A stretch of DNA of 32,617 nucleotides from CAYGZL01 sp964354345 (GTDB lineage Bacteria; Chloroflexota; Anaerolineae; Anaerolineales; UBA4823), in NCBI GenBank assembly GCA_964354345.1, contig CAYGZL010000051.1:1-32617 (forward strand), given 5' to 3'. A model generated the notes under the pieces. That model was not told the origin of the DNA, searched no databases, and worked only from the letters and a program-made list of their open reading frames with translations. Made by a program: the position numbers and the translations under genes. Positions within the stretch are counted from its first letter, which is position 1, and each line of letters starts with the position of its first letter. Positions 31,811 to 32,617 of the stretch are shown piece by piece.

Positions 31811-32413
31811 TTACAGTTTCAACGCCCCGGTTATATCCTCGGCGATTACTTTACGTTTGCTTTTTTCGATGAAAAAGCTCGCTCCGGCTTGCAGGTAACA
31901 AGGGAATGCCCTCGCCCCACGGAAATAATATTCCTGCCCACGGATTTTATAGGTTGAACCAGCCGGGATGACCTTTTTTTCGCCCGCGCGTTTGGCAATC
32001 GTGTTAAGCGCCCGGATGGCGACATCCCCCATCATCAGGTAAGCTTTCACATTTTGGAGAAGGGCGAGCTCCTTCGCAAGGAGGTAAGCGCATTGGTCGA
32101 TCGTGGCAAGCTGGATGCCATAGGCTGTCTTGCTGCACTTGACGGCGTTGGTCAGATACACCCCCAAGGATAGGATTTCCAAGAAGCTGGAAACCCGGGC
32201 GCCGGCATCCTGGAAAGCCTGCAAGGTAGTTTGCTCGAATAAAGAACCACCCCCGGCATAATAATTATCCGTTGGGTTGGCAGGGGCGGCCTCCGAGATC
32301 ATCACAATGGATACTTTCTCCGGGTCTATCTCGATGGCAGGGATCGAATATCCGGCATGATTGACATCGTCGCATGGAAAATCGACACATTGAATGTAGT
32401 CTCTTGTTCTCAT
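31811..32413 (-). CDS. Uracil-DNA-glycosylase-superfamily protein with putative Fe-S cysteines
   Basis: 200-residue protein of the uracil-DNA glycosylase fold. VMISEAAP (37-44) aligns with the first UDG motif (GEAPG in family 4) and LTNAVKC (88-93) with the TNVVKC strand. Cys9, Cys14, Cys93 and Cys108 resemble the four Fe-S cysteines of family 4, but the N-terminal pair is spaced C-x4-C rather than C-x2-C. The late motif, usually HPS, reads FPCYLQAG. Both catalytic motifs are therefore altered, so base specificity is uncertain and it may be a non-canonical or inactive member. The start at 32413 follows GGGAGG at good distance; a longer frame overlaps the upstream gene. It starts 22 nt after the methyltransferase-like gene ends. 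Confidence 0.65.
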   Translation of the reverse strand: MRTRDYIQCVDFPCDDVNHAGYSIPAIEIDPEKVSIVMISEAAPANPTDNYYAGGGSLFEQTTLQAFQDAGARVSSFLEILSLGVYLTNAVKCSKTAYGIQLATIDQCAYLLAKELALLQNVKAYLMMGDVAIRALNTIAKRAGEKKVIPAGSTYKIRGQEYYFRGARAFPCYLQAGASFFIEKSKRKVIAEDITGALKL

Positions 32414-32435
32414 AGCACAACCTCCCTGAATAAAG

Positions 32436-32617
32436 TTACCATATTCCAGGCAGCAGCCGGAATCGAACCCGTTGAGCATATTCTCGATATCCTTCCAGCT
32501 CGGTATGCAAGGTGCGATCTTCCATGATCGTGCGAATCACGATGATCCCGATCAACACCATCGCTGGGATGAACGCCCACAGCGAGTCAAGTTCGAGCGG
32601 TGCAGCCAGGGAGAACA
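32436..32617 (-). CDS. Isoprenylcysteine carboxyl methyltransferase-like protein, C-terminal fragment (cut by right edge)
   Basis: Only the last 60 residues are present; the frame enters from the right edge and ends at TAA 32436-32438. A transmembrane segment (WAFIPAMVLIGIIVIRT) is followed by MEDRTLHTELEGYREYAQRVRFRLLPGIW in sequence order, seen here as EDRTL, EGYREYA and RFRLLPGIW. This matches the C-terminal signature of bacterial isoprenylcysteine carboxyl methyltransferase (ICMT/PEMT) family proteins, membrane enzymes that use S-adenosylmethionine. Bacterial members usually have unknown substrates. The match is good but rests on a short stretch. Confidence 0.72.
   Translation of the reverse strand, partial: FSLAAPLELDSLWAFIPAMVLIGIIVIRTIMEDRTLHTELEGYREYAQRVRFRLLPGIW

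Noticed and set aside
1..32617. CRISPR array, tRNA, rRNA or insertion sequence
   Set aside because: I saw no regularly spaced direct repeats, cloverleaf-like sequence, conserved rRNA stretch or transposase with terminal inverted repeats.

Overview
The window is bacterial and densely coded, with no rRNA, tRNA, CRISPR array or insertion sequence that I can see. The gene content suggests a Chloroflexota (Anaerolineae-type) genome: a class III cyclase-ATPase-TPR protein, a cNMP/PP2C phosphatase, several UroD-like proteins, cytoplasmic glycosidases, DUF362 and an isoprenylcysteine-methyltransferase-like protein. No marker gene is present, so this placement is an inference.

Region A (1 to about 6,250, minus strand, visibly AT-richer than the rest) is a four-gene cassette. 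A D12-class adenine-DNA methyltransferase is followed by a HerA-like ATPase, a NurA-like nuclease carrying a zinc ribbon, and a UvrD/Rep helicase cut by the left edge. The genes are spaced 30 nt, 14 nt and -4 nt apart. A near-consensus promoter sits in front of the methyltransferase, and a probably frameshifted small gene lies upstream. The cassette looks like a modification plus DNA-processing defence system and is the best candidate here for an under-described system.

Region B (6,401-13,856, GC-rich) holds glycoside metabolism. A minus-strand UroD-like protein is divergent from a plus-strand run of GH116 glucosidase, UroD-like protein (ATGA overlap) and DUF362 protein. A convergent GH140/apiosidase-like hydrolase follows.

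Region C (about 13,940-19,233, plus) is a signalling module: class III nucleotide cyclase with AAA and TPR domains, a small unknown protein, and a cNMP-domain/PP2C phosphatase. The cNMP domain lacks the usual phosphate-binding arginine.

Region D (22,366 to 19,199, minus) is an operon of two MDR dehydrogenases and an unknown TIM-barrel-like protein. It is divergent from a VapBC toxin-antitoxin pair with repeated operator half-sites.

Region E (23,238-28,927, plus) has two more UroD-like proteins, a GH3 glycosidase and a PLP aminotransferase. Altogether four UroD-like paralogues occur in about 19 kb; three carry H-x-D-G where corrinoid-type members carry a zinc-ligand H-x-C.

Region F (28,949-32,617, minus) carries a cupin, an MFS exporter, an alpha/alpha-toroid protein, an Fe-S uracil-DNA-glycosylase-like protein and the C-terminus of an isoprenylcysteine-methyltransferase-like protein cut by the right edge.

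Regions B, D and E together suggest uptake-independent (cytoplasmic) breakdown and oxidation of unusual glycosides, with UroD-like proteins in an unknown step.
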